DNA from: KBS50 sp042434095
GTDB lineage: Bacteria; Actinomycetota; Actinomycetes; Mycobacteriales; Micromonosporaceae
DNA length: 64,000 nucleotides
Assembly (NCBI RefSeq): GCF_042434095.1
Contig: NZ_JBHLUE010000026.1
Coordinates: 372,001 to 436,000, forward strand
Reading direction: 5' to 3'
Every line of letters begins with the position of its first letter. Positions within the stretch are counted from its first letter, which is position 1. Below are positions 63,666 to 64,000 of the stretch, piece by piece. The notes beneath the pieces are model-generated. The model was not told the origin of the DNA. It saw nothing but the letters and a program-made list of their open reading frames with translations, and made no database searches. The translations under genes and the position numbers were made by a program.

Positions 63666-63823
63666 GCCACTGGTGGGGACGTCCAGGTTACCGGCGACCG
63701 CGCCCGGCAGGTCCGTACCGGCCTCGCTGTCGATCCACGGCTCCAGGCCGACCCGGAACGCGCCGACCACGGCTCCGGCCGCTGTTGGCCCGGCAGCCGG
63801 CCTCGGGATGGCGCGAGGTCTGG

Positions 63824-64000
63824 TCAGCGGGCGGACGAACTCGCGAGGAAGTCCTCCAGCGCGGCCGTGGTCCGGTCGGCGTCGCCGGTGGCGAGCAGGT
63901 CGAGCAGGCAGCCGCGCAACACCGCCAGCGCGAGGGTCGGTTCCGTGGCGGGGCCGGACAGGATGGCCAGCCAGTCCGTCACGGTCTGCCGGGCGAAGTC
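63824..64000 (-). CDS. C-terminal end of a TetR-like regulator (5' part outside window)
   Basis: The minus strand is open from the window edge to a TGA at 63824-63826, giving 58 residues. ETPTLALAV-like PATEPTLALAVLRGCLLDLLATGD and TTAALEDFLASSSAR look like the last two helices of a TetR ligand-binding domain. The DNA-binding half is not in the window, so the family call rests on this tail only. Confidence 0.5.
   Translation of the reverse strand, partial: DFARQTVTDWLAILSGPATEPTLALAVLRGCLLDLLATGDADRTTAALEDFLASSSAR

Noticed and set aside
63660..63815. Minus-strand stretch AVVGAFRVGLEPWIDSEAG resembling the last helix of a TetR protein
   Set aside because: It has no start, and its frame runs without a stop into the antisense of the PLP enzyme gene. 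It is also out of frame with the TetR-like tail at the window edge. Could be a remnant, but chance cannot be excluded.

Overview
The window is very GC-rich, densely packed actinomycete DNA. Codon use, leaderless starts preceded by a TANNNT -10 box, the furA-katG pair, SARP/BTAD and ECF41 regulators, TAT- and Sec-exported carbohydrate-active enzymes with ricin-type or CBM2 modules, and a TPP-riboswitch thiamine operon all fit a Micromonosporaceae-like soil organism (Micromonospora is my best guess; genus not proven). No rRNA, tRNA, CRISPR array, transposase or phage gene was seen.

Layout. 0-14 kb: the 3' part of a secreted GH59 galactocerebrosidase-like enzyme with a ricin lectin tail, a serine hydrolase, a secreted lectin, a SARP/AfsR-type regulator broken by a one-base frameshift, a stand-alone LigD-type phosphoesterase domain, an MFS exporter, an EEP-family phosphatase/nuclease, a DUF2306 membrane protein, a secreted seven-repeat RCC1 protein and a TAT-exported CDP-diacylglycerol pyrophosphatase-like protein. 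14.4-17.2 kb: furA-katG with a leaderless promoter and a strong terminator.

17.3-29.4 kb: one long, translationally coupled polysaccharide operon: Wzz/BY-kinase-like protein, polyprenyl-phosphate sugar transferase, Wzx-like flippase, methyltransferase, GT2-GT4 fusion, Wzy-like polymerase, GT2, GT4 and a sulfotransferase. Together these can assemble, flip, polymerise and perhaps sulfate an envelope glycan. 29.4-43.7 kb: a feruloyl-esterase-like enzyme with CBM2, an XRE regulator divergent from an MFS pump, an MDR oxidoreductase, a cupin and an alpha/beta hydrolase sharing a 32-bp palindromic operator (a relative of which lies at 10.9 kb), a Cys-rich HTH regulator with DUF3291, a PL3 pectate lyase with LacI-type operators, and a four-gene GT4-methyltransferase-toroid protein-methyltransferase cassette.

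43.8-49.4 kb: TPP riboswitch followed by cytX-like permease, thiE, thiO, thiS, thiG, a ThiE/TenI paralogue and thiD. 49.4-58.5 kb: two ECF41 sigma factors, one divergent from an AhpD-like carboxymuconolactone decarboxylase and one co-transcribed with an epimerase. Three ECF41-type promoters (TGTCACG, 16 bases, CGTC or CATC) can be read in front of them. Between the two sets lie a decayed serine-hydrolase pseudogene and a less GC-rich island of unrecognised genes, a WD40 propeller and a DUF1851 (Tdi1-immunity-like) gene. 58.7-64 kb: a STAND-like ATPase, an FAD monooxygenase next to a SufS-like PLP enzyme, and the end of a TetR-like gene.
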